From NCBI GenBank assembly GCA_027483445.1, contig JAIXUS010000069.1, forward strand, positions 62,001 to 126,000: a stretch of DNA of 64,000 bases. The letters are read 5' to 3'. This document shows positions 46,047 through 54,099 of this stretch, piece by piece. Position numbers and translations under genes: made by a program. Position 1 is the first letter of the stretch; each line of letters starts with the position of its first letter. Under the pieces are notes generated by a model. The model did no database searches. It was given only the letters and a program-made list of their open reading frames with translations, and had not been told where the DNA came from. Source of the DNA: Bacteroidota bacterium (lineage in GTDB: Bacteria; Bacteroidota; Bacteroidia; M30B66).

Positions 46047-46313
46047 TTAGGGTTCAAAAACGGGCATGTTAACGGCAACCACGTCGCGGATTTCGGGAAC
46101 AGCGTGACGAATGGCTTCAGCGACGCCTGCTTTGAGTGTCATTACGCTCATATTGCAACTGCTGCAGGCTCCATGCAGCCTTACAACCGCCGTGAGGTCG
46201 TCCTGAATGTCATCCACAGTGATGTTTCCCCCATCGGCTTCCAGGTAAGGTCGCAAGGTTTCGATGGCTTGTTCAACTCGCGCGATGAGCAGTGCTTTTT
46301 CTTCCGTTGTCAT
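46047..46313 (-). CDS. NifU-like Fe-S scaffold (NifU C-terminal domain)
   Basis: 88 aa from the ATG at 46313; the upstream in-frame extension lacks homology. Matches the NifU C-terminal family: RPYLEADGGNI and the cluster motif GACSSCNMS (Cys50, Cys53), followed by IRHAVPEIRDVVAVN. It can hold or pass a [4Fe-4S] cluster. It lies just downstream of the Mrp gene, an ATPase involved in Fe-S transfer, which supports a shared role. Confidence 0.92.
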   Translation of the reverse strand: MTTEEKALLIARVEQAIETLRPYLEADGGNITVDDIQDDLTAVVRLHGACSSCNMSVMTLKAGVAEAIRHAVPEIRDVVAVNMPVFEP

Positions 46314-46347
46314 GGTATGTTGCCGTGGTGAAAGTAAAAATAATTGT

Positions 46348-47427
46348 TCAGACTTCGGCTGCTTGCGGCTGGGCATTGCGAATGGCTACCTGTTGAGCAA
46401 CAGCACCGGCGAGTCGAATAAACAAGTCAGAAAGCGCTCCACTTTGTTGTAAGCCCACCGGGTGACCAACATCGCCGCCTTCGCGGATACTTTGAACGAG
46501 TGGAATTTGACCCAAAACAGGCACCCCCAATCGTGCGGCCAACTCTTTAGCGCCGTCTTTTCCGAAAATGTAATATTTGTTTTCAGGAAGTTCTTCGGGC
46601 GTGAACCAGGCCATATTCTCGACAATTCCTAACACCGGAACGTTGATATTGGGCAAGCGGAACATGGCAACTCCTTTTTCGGCGTCTGCAAGTGCAATTT
46701 TCTGGGGTGTGCTCACCACGATGGCTCCTGTTAGCGGAATGCCCGACACCAAAGTCAAATGAATATCTCCGGTTCCGGGAGGCAAATCCACGATTAGATA
46801 GTCGAGTTCGCCCCAGTGGGCATCATTAAACAGTTGAGTCAATGCCTTGGAAGCCATCGGCCCCCGCCAAACAATGGCCTGAGATGTTTCGGCAAAGAAG
46901 CCAATCGACATGATTTTAACGCCGTAGCTCTCAACCGGAATCATCATCTGTTTCCCATCAATCATGCGCACCCCGGGCTTTTCTTCTTCAACGTCGAACA
47001 TAATCGGCATTGAAGGGCCATAAATGTCGGCGTCGACCAAACCAACTCGGGCCCCCAATTGACTCAGGGCTGCTGCAAGATTTGCAGCCACCGTTGATTT
47101 TCCAACCCCTCCTTTACCTGAAGCAACTGCGATAATGTTCTTTACGCCCGGTATACCTGATTTTCCTGCTTTCCCGGAAGAGGTGTTTGCGGTCATGGTA
47201 ATTTCAACTTCGGCCTCCAGACTGACGTAATGTTTAACCGCATTAACGCAGGCATTGTGAATGAGCTCTTTAAGCGGACAGGCGGGAGTTGTAAGCACTA
47301 CTGTGAACGATACTTTATGGCCATCCACCGCAATATCCTTGACCATATTCAGGGTAACGAGATCTTTACCCAAATCGGGCTCAATCACATTACTAAGGGC
47401 TTCTTTTACTTTATCGGGAGTAATCAT
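46348..47427 (-). CDS. apbC: Mrp/ApbC-family Fe-S cluster carrier ATPase
   Basis: 359 aa. An N-terminal MIP18/DUF59 domain (about 1-85: VKEALSNVIEPDLGKDLV, TTPACPLKEL) precedes the P-loop domain (about 95-345) with the deviant Walker A ASGKGGVGKSTVAANLA and DLPPGTGDIHLTL. The family transfers Fe-S clusters to apoproteins. The NifU-like gene follows 34 bp downstream. A -7 element TAGTTTTG lies upstream. Confidence 0.94.
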   Translation of the reverse strand: MITPDKVKEALSNVIEPDLGKDLVTLNMVKDIAVDGHKVSFTVVLTTPACPLKELIHNACVNAVKHYVSLEAEVEITMTANTSSGKAGKSGIPGVKNIIAVASGKGGVGKSTVAANLAAALSQLGARVGLVDADIYGPSMPIMFDVEEEKPGVRMIDGKQMMIPVESYGVKIMSIGFFAETSQAIVWRGPMASKALTQLFNDAHWGELDYLIVDLPPGTGDIHLTLVSGIPLTGAIVVSTPQKIALADAEKGVAMFRLPNINVPVLGIVENMAWFTPEELPENKYYIFGKDGAKELAARLGVPVLGQIPLVQSIREGGDVGHPVGLQQSGALSDLFIRLAGAVAQQVAIRNAQPQAAEV

Positions 47428-47443
47428 CTGTTCAATTTTTTGG

Positions 47444-47451
47444 CAAAACTA
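47444..47451 (-). promoter_or_regulatory. -7 element TAGTTTTG for apbC
   Basis: Exact TAnnTTTG match on the minus strand, 16 bases before the ATG at 47427. A TTG lies 16 bases further upstream, slightly close for the usual spacing. Confidence 0.45.
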
Positions 47452-47572
47452 ATTCAATTCGGGCCTACAATACCCGCATTTCTTAGAGCCGGCCTCATGT
47501 AAACATCCAATTGCAGGCTATGGTTCATTTCGTGTACGGAACTGAAAGCAATGGCGTCTCAAAATGGGACTG

Positions 47573-48121
47573 TTATTGATTGGTTTCAACAGAATCAGAT
47601 TCGTTAGAAGCTGTTGATGTTTTATCGCTTAAGCCTTCCCAGCGTTTTTTAAGCTCAGGGTAAAGTGCCGGAACAATGCCGCTAAGGGAGGCATATAATT
47701 GTGAGCCTTCTTCGTGGCTTTTGCTTAAGGCCGATACCTGAAATGATTGGAAAACGCCCAGAAGTACCGCACAAAGCATCAGGGCTTTGCCCAAGCCAAA
47801 TACGCCTCCGGCCAGTTTGTTAAACAAGCCCAGCATCATCAGATTGAGCGCTAAGGACAGTGATTTACCGGCCATCCAGGCCAAAACATATACCCCGGCG
47901 AAAACCAACACAAACGACAGATGAGTCATCCACGGCCCACTAACACCTTGTTCTTTTTCAAGCCATTGGGCAAGCCATCCTGAACCACGCATGGCCATCC
48001 AAATACCTAAAAAAACACCGGCTAAAAGAGCAAGTTCCATTACCAAACCACGACGAAAGCCGGCAATAAAGCCCCAAATGAGCCAGGCCAAAATCAGATA
48101 ATCGAGCAGGTTGAAATCCAA
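47573..48121 (-). CDS. cvpA: CvpA family membrane protein
   Basis: 182 aa with a TTG start (48119-48121), which gives the expected family N-terminus DFNLLDYLILAWLIWGFIAGFRRGLVMELALL. Four hydrophobic segments are visible, matching CvpA (colicin V production) proteins of the inner membrane; the last about 40 residues are polar. A later ATG would cut off the first helix. The molecular role is not well defined. Divergent from the DUF4403 gene, with only 27 bp between starts. Confidence 0.85.
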   Translation of the reverse strand: MDFNLLDYLILAWLIWGFIAGFRRGLVMELALLAGVFLGIWMAMRGSGWLAQWLEKEQGVSGPWMTHLSFVLVFAGVYVLAWMAGKSLSLALNLMMLGLFNKLAGGVFGLGKALMLCAVLLGVFQSFQVSALSKSHEEGSQLYASLSGIVPALYPELKKRWEGLSDKTSTASNESDSVETNQ

Positions 48122-48125
48122 AGTG

Positions 48126-48133
48126 TAGTTTTG
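48126..48133 (+). promoter_or_regulatory. -7 element TAGTTTTG for the DUF4403 gene
   Basis: Exact TAnnTTTG match ending 15 bases before the ATG at 48149. No ideal TTG upstream. Confidence 0.4.
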
Positions 48134-48148
48134 TGCAAATATTTCGGC

Positions 48149-49540
48149 ATGCGAAGGTATTGGTCTCCACTCTGTTTTCTATGGCTATGCTTGATTTTCT
48201 CCTGCAAAACGGTGAAGGCGCCTGAACCCGAGTTCACGGCCAGTACCAAGCGGTTTCGCAGTGTTTTGAGTACGGTAAACCTGCCTATAGAGCTGCCAAT
48301 TAAGCTCATTGAAGACCAGGTGAACAAAAAAGTAGGAACCCTGCTTTACGAGGACAATAGCTTTACAAGTCCGGCGGCCGACAATCTGAAAATGATTGTC
48401 TTGCGAAAGAAGCCCATCAAACTAAGCATTTCCGGTGGAGACTTGTTGTTCACCGTGCCCGTAAACATCTGGGCGATGGGCCGATGGGAGCCCTGTTCAT
48501 TTTGCCCTGCTGTTGAAAAGGAAACGCGCTTCGATCTCGATGTTTTTTTGAGGGCGAGACCTGAAATTCGAAAAGACTATTCCTTCGCATTAGGAGCGCG
48601 ATCAGGCGGTTTTGAATGGAAAACCAAGCCGGTGATTTCGCTGGGGCCGATCAATGTGCCGATTGACCGATTGTTGGAAGATGTAATTGAAGACCAACTG
48701 GAGGCTGTGTCGCGTGATGTTGACCGGCAAGTGAACTCGGCAATCAACCTTAGGGCTGAAATCGAAAAACTTTGGGCGCTTGCGCAGGAGCCGGTGCTGC
48801 TCGACGACAGCACTCAAACCTGGCTACAGATAAACCCCAGTGCCTTAGTAATGGCTCCGGTGAGCAGCAATAAGGAATCGATTCTCATGCAGTTTGGGTT
48901 AGAATCGTATATCGAGGGGCACATTGGACGAAAGCCCGAGTTGCTGGAGAAAAGATTGCTCCCCGAGTTGCGCCAAAGTGCAAAAAGCAGCCCCGGCTTT
49001 ACGGTTCAGGTTAGAGCCATTCTGGGTTTTAATGAAGCCAGCGAGATTGCCGCTCGCCAGATGATCGGCCAGGAGTTTTCGTACGGAAAGCGAAAATTAA
49101 AGGTGGAGGGCATTCGCATTTATGGTAAAGGGGAGCGCGCCATTGTGCATCTGGTGGTTTCGGGTTCGCTCAAAGGTGAGTTTTACTTATCGGGCAAGCC
49201 GGCTTACAACACCGCAACCGACGAGTTAAGTTTAGCGGAGCTCGACTACGACATCCAAACCCGAAGCATCCTGGTAAAGGCCGGCAGCTGGTTGCTCAGC
49301 AGCACATTTAAGAATTTGCTTCAGGAAAAACTACGCTTCTCCTTTGCTTCTGAAATGAATGCCATCAGACGAAGTCTTTCTGACGCCTTACGCCAATACC
49401 AATACAAGAATGTGTTGCGCCTTCAAGGCAATCTGCAAAAAATGGAGGTTCAAGACATTTATGTGGGCGAAAGCCAATTCGACATTGCCCTCAATCTGCT
49501 GGGAAATGCCAAGCTGACTTTGTTGGGGCTTGATATGTAG
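48149..49540 (+). CDS. DUF4403 family lipoprotein
   Basis: 463 aa from the ATG at 48149 (an in-frame TTG six codons upstream is less likely). Lipobox LIFSC (Cys19). The body follows DUF4403: STVNLPIELPIKLIEDQVNKKVG, VPVNIWAMG, DLDVFLRARPEI, a central amphipathic helix region (LLEDVIEDQLEAVSRDVDRQV) and a closing GNAKLTLLGLDM. The fold resembles lipid/hydrophobic ligand-binding (SMP/TULIP-like) domains, but no function is established here. Its stop codon lies within the left end of a MITE-like element, so the C-terminus may have been set by that insertion. Confidence 0.83.
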   Translation: MRRYWSPLCFLWLCLIFSCKTVKAPEPEFTASTKRFRSVLSTVNLPIELPIKLIEDQVNKKVGTLLYEDNSFTSPAADNLKMIVLRKKPIKLSISGGDLLFTVPVNIWAMGRWEPCSFCPAVEKETRFDLDVFLRARPEIRKDYSFALGARSGGFEWKTKPVISLGPINVPIDRLLEDVIEDQLEAVSRDVDRQVNSAINLRAEIEKLWALAQEPVLLDDSTQTWLQINPSALVMAPVSSNKESILMQFGLESYIEGHIGRKPELLEKRLLPELRQSAKSSPGFTVQVRAILGFNEASEIAARQMIGQEFSYGKRKLKVEGIRIYGKGERAIVHLVVSGSLKGEFYLSGKPAYNTATDELSLAELDYDIQTRSILVKAGSWLLSSTFKNLLQEKLRFSFASEMNAIRRSLSDALRQYQYKNVLRLQGNLQKMEVQDIYVGESQFDIALNLLGNAKLTLLGLDM

Positions 49541-49714
49541 AGCCTACTAAAAAACACTCAATAGTTTTATTTTAAGCACCTTAGTCCCTGTTTAAATGAA
49601 GCTTAATGTAGGGGTTTTTAGTCAAGCTATTGAAAATCCATGCACACTAGAATTCATGAAGCTTTGTTTTCGTTAGCCAGAAATGCAGCATTTCTGACTT
49701 TTTCAGTAGGCCCT
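49539..49714. mobile_element. MITE-like element, copy 2 (about 176 bp)
   Basis: Left end AGAGCCTACTAAAAAA, right end TTTTTCAGTAGGCCCT: inverted, imperfect. Shares CACTCAATAGTTTTATTTT, GAAAATCCATGCACA and TTAGCCAGAAATGCAGC with the element at 9552-9796. It has a perfect inner palindrome CAGAAATGC-A-GCATTTCTG near the right end where copy 1 has an about 70-bp insertion. No coding capacity. It lies between the convergent DUF4403 and scoB genes and overlaps the DUF4403 stop codon. Confidence 0.65.
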
Positions 49715-49729
49715 AAATAATGAACCCGA

Positions 49730-50386
49730 TTACAAAACCATTTCCGGAATATCGCCCTCAACGATAAGCTTTCCTTTGGTGGCATTTCGAATTTGCTCGG
49801 TTGAAATTCCGGGAGCACGTTCGAGCAGTCTGAACCCTCCTTCGGGCAGCACATCAAGTACGGCCAGCTCTGTTACGATTTTCTTCACACAACGAATGCC
49901 TGTTAGCGGCAGCTCGCACTGCGGAAGCAGCTTCGATTCACCGGCTTTGTTCACATGCTGCATGGCCACAATGATGTTCCGGGCCGAGGCTACCAGATCC
50001 ATTGCCCCACCCATGCCTTTGACCATTTTGCCTGGAATTTTCCAGTTTGCAATGTCGCCGTTCTCCGAAACCTCCATGGCGCCGAGAATGGTAAGGTCAA
50101 CTTTTCCGGCCCGAATCATTCCAAAACTCATGGCAGAGTCGAAAAATGATGAGCCCGGAACGGTGGTGATGGTTTGCTTTCCGGCGTTAATCAAATCCGG
50201 GTCTTCATCGCCATCAAACGGGAAAGGCCCAATGCCCAACAGCCCGTTTTCTGACTGTAAAACCACGTCCATACCTAAAGGAATGTAATTGGCCACCAGG
50301 GTGGGAATGCCAATCCCCAAATTCACATACATCCCTTGCTTTACTTCCTTTGCGATGCGTTTGGCAATGCCGTTTTTATCGAGCAT
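49730..50386 (-). CDS. scoB: Succinyl-CoA:3-ketoacid CoA-transferase, subunit B
   Basis: 218 aa, usual length. Motifs: MYVNLGIGIPTLVANYIP, the catalytic-Glu loop VVLQSENGLLGIGPFP, and SFFDSAMSFGMIRAGKVDLTILGAMEVSENGDIANW. It transfers CoA between succinate and acetoacetate with subunit A, encoded 23 bp upstream. This allows use or disposal of ketone bodies and branched-chain/fat breakdown products. Confidence 0.96.
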   Translation of the reverse strand: MLDKNGIAKRIAKEVKQGMYVNLGIGIPTLVANYIPLGMDVVLQSENGLLGIGPFPFDGDEDPDLINAGKQTITTVPGSSFFDSAMSFGMIRAGKVDLTILGAMEVSENGDIANWKIPGKMVKGMGGAMDLVASARNIIVAMQHVNKAGESKLLPQCELPLTGIRCVKKIVTELAVLDVLPEGGFRLLERAPGISTEQIRNATKGKLIVEGDIPEMVL

Positions 50387-50409
50387 GATTCTCTGTAATT
50401 ATGGGTTGA

Positions 50410-51108
50410 TTATTGCCGTGGGCGGATGGTTCGTTGTTCAATTCGTTTCTCGTATCCAGAGCCTTTGAAGATTCGGTGTACGTAGATGCCGGGAAGGTGA
50501 ATGTGGTCGGGGTCGAGCTCGCCCGCAGGAACAAGTTCTTCCACTTCGGCAATGGTGATTTTCCCCGCCATAGCGATGAGCGGATTGAAGTTTCTGGATG
50601 TTTTTCTAAAAATCAGATTCCCGTGGGTATCTCCTTTCCAGGCCTTTACAATCGAAAAATCAATCTCGAAGGCCATTTCCAGCAAGTAGTCTTTGTCGTT
50701 AAAACGGCGAACCTCCTTGCCTTCGGCCACTTCAGTTCCAACACCGGCCGGAGTAAAAATGGCTGGCATACCGTAGCCGGCAGCAAGGAGTCTGGTGGCA
50801 AGGGTTCCCTGCGGGATGAGATTAACTTCCAGCTCACCGCTAAGCAGTTGTCGTTCGAATTCCGCATTTTCACCGACGTACGAAGAAATCATTTTCTTTA
50901 CCTGCCGGGTTTGCAACATGAGGCCAATCCCAAAGTCATCAACACCGGCATTGTTAGAAATGCATGTGAGCCCTTTCGTACCCTTACGGATGAGCGCAGA
51001 AATGCTGTTTTCCGGAATCCCACAGAGACCGAAGCCTCCCAAACCCAATACTGCGTTGTCGGGAATGTCGTAGATTGCCTCATCGGCACTGTGTACTACT
51101 TTGTTCAT
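50410..51108 (-). CDS. scoA: Succinyl-CoA:3-ketoacid CoA-transferase, subunit A
   Basis: 232 aa from the ATG at 51108, overlapping the PBP1A stop. Motifs: [53 protein letters not shown] and [15 protein letters not shown]. Forms the heteromeric SCOT enzyme with ScoB. The frame extends upstream but that part has no homology. The coupling to PBP1A is probably only an operon convenience. Confidence 0.96.
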   Translation of the reverse strand: MNKVVHSADEAIYDIPDNAVLGLGGFGLCGIPENSISALIRKGTKGLTCISNNAGVDDFGIGLMLQTRQVKKMISSYVGENAEFERQLLSGELEVNLIPQGTLATRLLAAGYGMPAIFTPAGVGTEVAEGKEVRRFNDKDYLLEMAFEIDFSIVKAWKGDTHGNLIFRKTSRNFNPLIAMAGKITIAEVEELVPAGELDPDHIHLPGIYVHRIFKGSGYEKRIEQRTIRPRQ

Positions 51109-53369
51109 GGTATATCGTCGAAGTTTTCGCCATTGTTGGGCGAACTGATGGTTTGATTGTATTGACTGCAATTGGTCTCCACACTGAGTGTTTTGGGGCG
51201 CTCAAAGTCGGCTCTCGAAACTTTAAGCTTGCTGTCGGAGTAAACTTTTTTCATGAAAAGCCCCCAAATTGGCAATGCTGTATTTGCGCCCTGACCGAGG
51301 GCTGTAGATCGAAAATGTGCAGCGCGGTCTTCACACCCAACCCAAACGCCGGTAACCAATTCGGGGGTTAAGCCCATAAACCAGCCGTCGGAATTGTTTT
51401 GTGTGGTTCCGGTTTTTCCGGCAATGGGCATGGTAAGTCCGTATTTGCCCCGTAAGCGGGTTGCCGTTCCGCCTTCTACAACGCCTTTCATCAATTCAAG
51501 AACAAGATAGGCGGTTTGCTCGTCCATGGCTTCATCGGTGCGAGGAACAAAATCGGCGAGAACGTTCCCGTTTTTATCTTCGATGCGGGTGATAAATGTG
51601 GGTTCAAGATACACGCCCTTGTTGGCAAAAGTGCTCATGGCGCCGGTCATCTCAAACACCGAAAGGTCGGCTGTTCCCAAACAAATTGAGGGAACCGGGT
51701 CGATATGCCCTTTGATTCCCATGTGCCGGACCATGTCGATAACCGGCTGAACCCCAAACTGTTTGATCAAATACGCAGAAACCTTGTTGATGGAATGCGC
51801 CAATGCCGCATGCAAGGGCACCATGGCTCCTTCGTAGGCCTTAGAGGAGTTCGAAGGGCACCATGCTCCAGATGGCGTTGGTATACAAATGTTGATGTTG
51901 GGAACTTGGGTACAGGGCGACCATCCTTCGCGCATGGCGATGGCATATACAAACGGCTTAAACGTAGAGCCTACCTGGCGCTTACCGCTGTATACGTGAT
52001 CGTATTTAAAGTACTTCTGGTTAATTCCGCCAACCCAAGCCCGGACATATCCGGTTTGTGGCTCCATGGCCATCACTCCGGTGCGTAAAAAGAATTTACT
52101 GTAGCGAATAGAATCCATCGGACTCATTACTACAGTACTATCGCCATTCCATGTAAACACCTTCATTTTGATTTTGGTGCGGAAGGCTTTCTCAATCTCA
52201 GCCTCTGAAACGCCTTCTTCCTTCATGCGCTTGTAGCGATCGCTTCGAAGCATCGACTGCCGCATGATTTGTTTGATTTTACTTTCTGGAATGTAGGCGA
52301 ATGGTGCATTTTTCTGGCCTTTCCAATGGGCGAAAAACTCCTTTTGCAGGCTTTTCATGTGCTCCCGAACTGCCGCTTCAGCATGGCTTTGCATTCTCGA
52401 GTTGATGGTCGTATAAATGCGAAGGCCATCTTTGTAAAGATTGTATGAGCTACCGTCTGGCTTTTTATTCTTTTTACACCAGTCGGTCATGTATTCCCTT
52501 AGAAATTCGCGGAAATACGTTGCTGTTCCGGCATTGTGGCTCTCAGCCTGAAATTTACTCAAATCGATTGGCAAAACCTTGAGCGAGTCGTAGGCCTGCT
52601 CGCTGAGCTTTCCGTACTTCACCATCTGATTCAGTACAACATTCCGGCGGGTAACGGAGCGTTCGTAGTTTCGGCGGGGGTTGTAAAACGAAGGTCCTTT
52701 GAGCAATCCAACCAAGGTTGCCGCTTCTTGTATTTTCAGAGAGTCGGGTGTGGTGTCGAAGTAAACCCTTGCAGCACTTTTAATCCCAAAGGCTTGATTT
52801 CCGAAATCTACCGTGTTGAGGTACATGGCGAGGATTTCGTTCTTGGTGTAGTTTCGCTCAAGCTTGGCTGCAATGATCCACTCTTTGAGCTTTCGGAAAA
52901 TCACTCCAATTTTACTCAGGTCTTCGCGAGGAAACATGTTCTTCGCTAACTGCTGAGTGAGTGTAGAGCCCCCACCCGAATCGGAATCCCCTCCGATGAT
53001 GGTTCGAATTACTACACGGAACAGCGCCCGAATATCAATTCCGGCATGTTCATGAAAACGGGCGTCTTCTGTTGAAATCAGGGCATCTACGAGCTGAGGA
53101 GAAAGTTCCTGAAAAGTGCTGTTACTGCGATTTTCGACGTAAAATTTACCGAGAATTTCCTGATCGGCAGAAATGATTTCCGAAGCCAGATTTGAGCGTG
53201 GATTCGCCAAATCTTCAATGGTAGGAAGTTTACCAAAGAGCCCAACAGAAGTGAGCATGACCAGCAAAAAGAGAAATAGTATCGGTCCGGCTACAATAAG
53301 CCAAACCCATTTGATGAATCGGTTCGTGCCATTGGCATTGGCTGCCTTTCCCGGTTTTTTACCTTTCAT
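51105..53369 (-). CDS. mrcA: Bifunctional penicillin-binding protein 1A
   Basis: 754 aa from the ATG at 53369. A single N-terminal TM helix (about 19-44) anchors it in the inner membrane. The GT51 domain has the catalytic Glu101 in [14 protein letters not shown] and [10 protein letters not shown]. The transpeptidase has Ser468 in GSTFKP, SIN (526-528) and KTG (652-654, AGKTGTTQN). It polymerises and cross-links peptidoglycan. The C-terminal about 30 residues are polar. A TACCTTTG element lies 6 bases before the start codon, suggesting a leaderless transcript. Confidence 0.96.
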   Translation of the reverse strand: MKGKKPGKAANANGTNRFIKWVWLIVAGPILFLFLLVMLTSVGLFGKLPTIEDLANPRSNLASEIISADQEILGKFYVENRSNSTFQELSPQLVDALISTEDARFHEHAGIDIRALFRVVIRTIIGGDSDSGGGSTLTQQLAKNMFPREDLSKIGVIFRKLKEWIIAAKLERNYTKNEILAMYLNTVDFGNQAFGIKSAARVYFDTTPDSLKIQEAATLVGLLKGPSFYNPRRNYERSVTRRNVVLNQMVKYGKLSEQAYDSLKVLPIDLSKFQAESHNAGTATYFREFLREYMTDWCKKNKKPDGSSYNLYKDGLRIYTTINSRMQSHAEAAVREHMKSLQKEFFAHWKGQKNAPFAYIPESKIKQIMRQSMLRSDRYKRMKEEGVSEAEIEKAFRTKIKMKVFTWNGDSTVVMSPMDSIRYSKFFLRTGVMAMEPQTGYVRAWVGGINQKYFKYDHVYSGKRQVGSTFKPFVYAIAMREGWSPCTQVPNINICIPTPSGAWCPSNSSKAYEGAMVPLHAALAHSINKVSAYLIKQFGVQPVIDMVRHMGIKGHIDPVPSICLGTADLSVFEMTGAMSTFANKGVYLEPTFITRIEDKNGNVLADFVPRTDEAMDEQTAYLVLELMKGVVEGGTATRLRGKYGLTMPIAGKTGTTQNNSDGWFMGLTPELVTGVWVGCEDRAAHFRSTALGQGANTALPIWGLFMKKVYSDSKLKVSRADFERPKTLSVETNCSQYNQTISSPNNGENFDDIP

Positions 53370-53375
53370 ACAGGC

Positions 53376-53383
53376 CAAAGGTA
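53376..53383 (-). promoter_or_regulatory. -7 element TACCTTTG, leaderless arrangement before mrcA
   Basis: On the minus strand TACCTTTG is followed by GCCTGT and then the ATG at 53369: the same TACCTTTG-N6-ATG layout as before the ABC-F gene at 28242. No good TTG lies upstream. Confidence 0.55.
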
Positions 53384-53582
53384 GGATTTATTGCCTTGAG
53401 TATTCAGCACAATCAGCATACTGAATGTTCAATGAACGGCAGCGCACCTAAAATCTTGTTTCGGTTGGGGGGCTCGCAAGACTAAAATTCGTTCTTGCAA
53501 AGCCTTTTGGTATTAGCAGGAATGGCTCGTGAATGTCTTTTCCTGAAAGCCATCAACCCCGCTAAGGAGGCGGAAGTGGCGA

Positions 53583-54008
53583 CTAAGCCAGCTTTTCTTG
53601 TGCTGCTCGTTTTTCGTTTCCAGAGCCGTGTTTCGCGAAATCTTTCACGATGCCGCCCATGCTGCAGGCTCCTGAAAAATTAGCGCCGGGCTCTATGGCC
53701 AGCTTGTTGGCCGAGATGTCGCCGTTGAGCTTAGCCGTTGCCTTTAAAGTAAGCAACTCTTGAACCGTAACGCGCCCTTTAACGGTGCCGGAAATGTCGG
53801 CGTTTTGGCAATTAAGCTCACCATCAATATTCCCGTTGGGCCCAATAACAACCTTGCCCTTGGCCACCAAATTCCCTTTCAGATTGCCATCAATCCGAAT
53901 GTTTCCATCGCATACAACGTCGCCGGTCAGGGTTGTGCCCGACATAATTTGGTTGGTACCGGCAACTTCATTGGAAGCTTGGTTTTGAGAAGATTTGGCG
54001 TTAAACAT
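53583..54008 (-). CDS. Bactofilin (polymer-forming cytoskeletal protein)
   Basis: 141 aa. The central beta-helix has the repeated bactofilin turn pattern: GTTLTGDVVCDGNIRIDGNLKGNLVAKGKVVIGPNGNIDG (shown by its turns at about 27-65), then CQNADISGTVKGRVTV and LKATAKLNGDISANKLAIEPGANFSG. Short flexible ends flank it, with a basic C-terminus. Bactofilins form filaments that scaffold envelope proteins. It lies downstream of the sprE-like gene on the same strand, as seen in other gliding Bacteroidota. Confidence 0.92.
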   Translation of the reverse strand: MFNAKSSQNQASNEVAGTNQIMSGTTLTGDVVCDGNIRIDGNLKGNLVAKGKVVIGPNGNIDGELNCQNADISGTVKGRVTVQELLTLKATAKLNGDISANKLAIEPGANFSGACSMGGIVKDFAKHGSGNEKRAAQEKLA

Positions 54009-54099
54009 AGGCGTAAACAGTGATTGGGTTAGCTTTACATGCGGCTTGCAAATATAGCGGGGTTAAGGCAATGTATGAAGAAATTTTTACAAGAGAATT

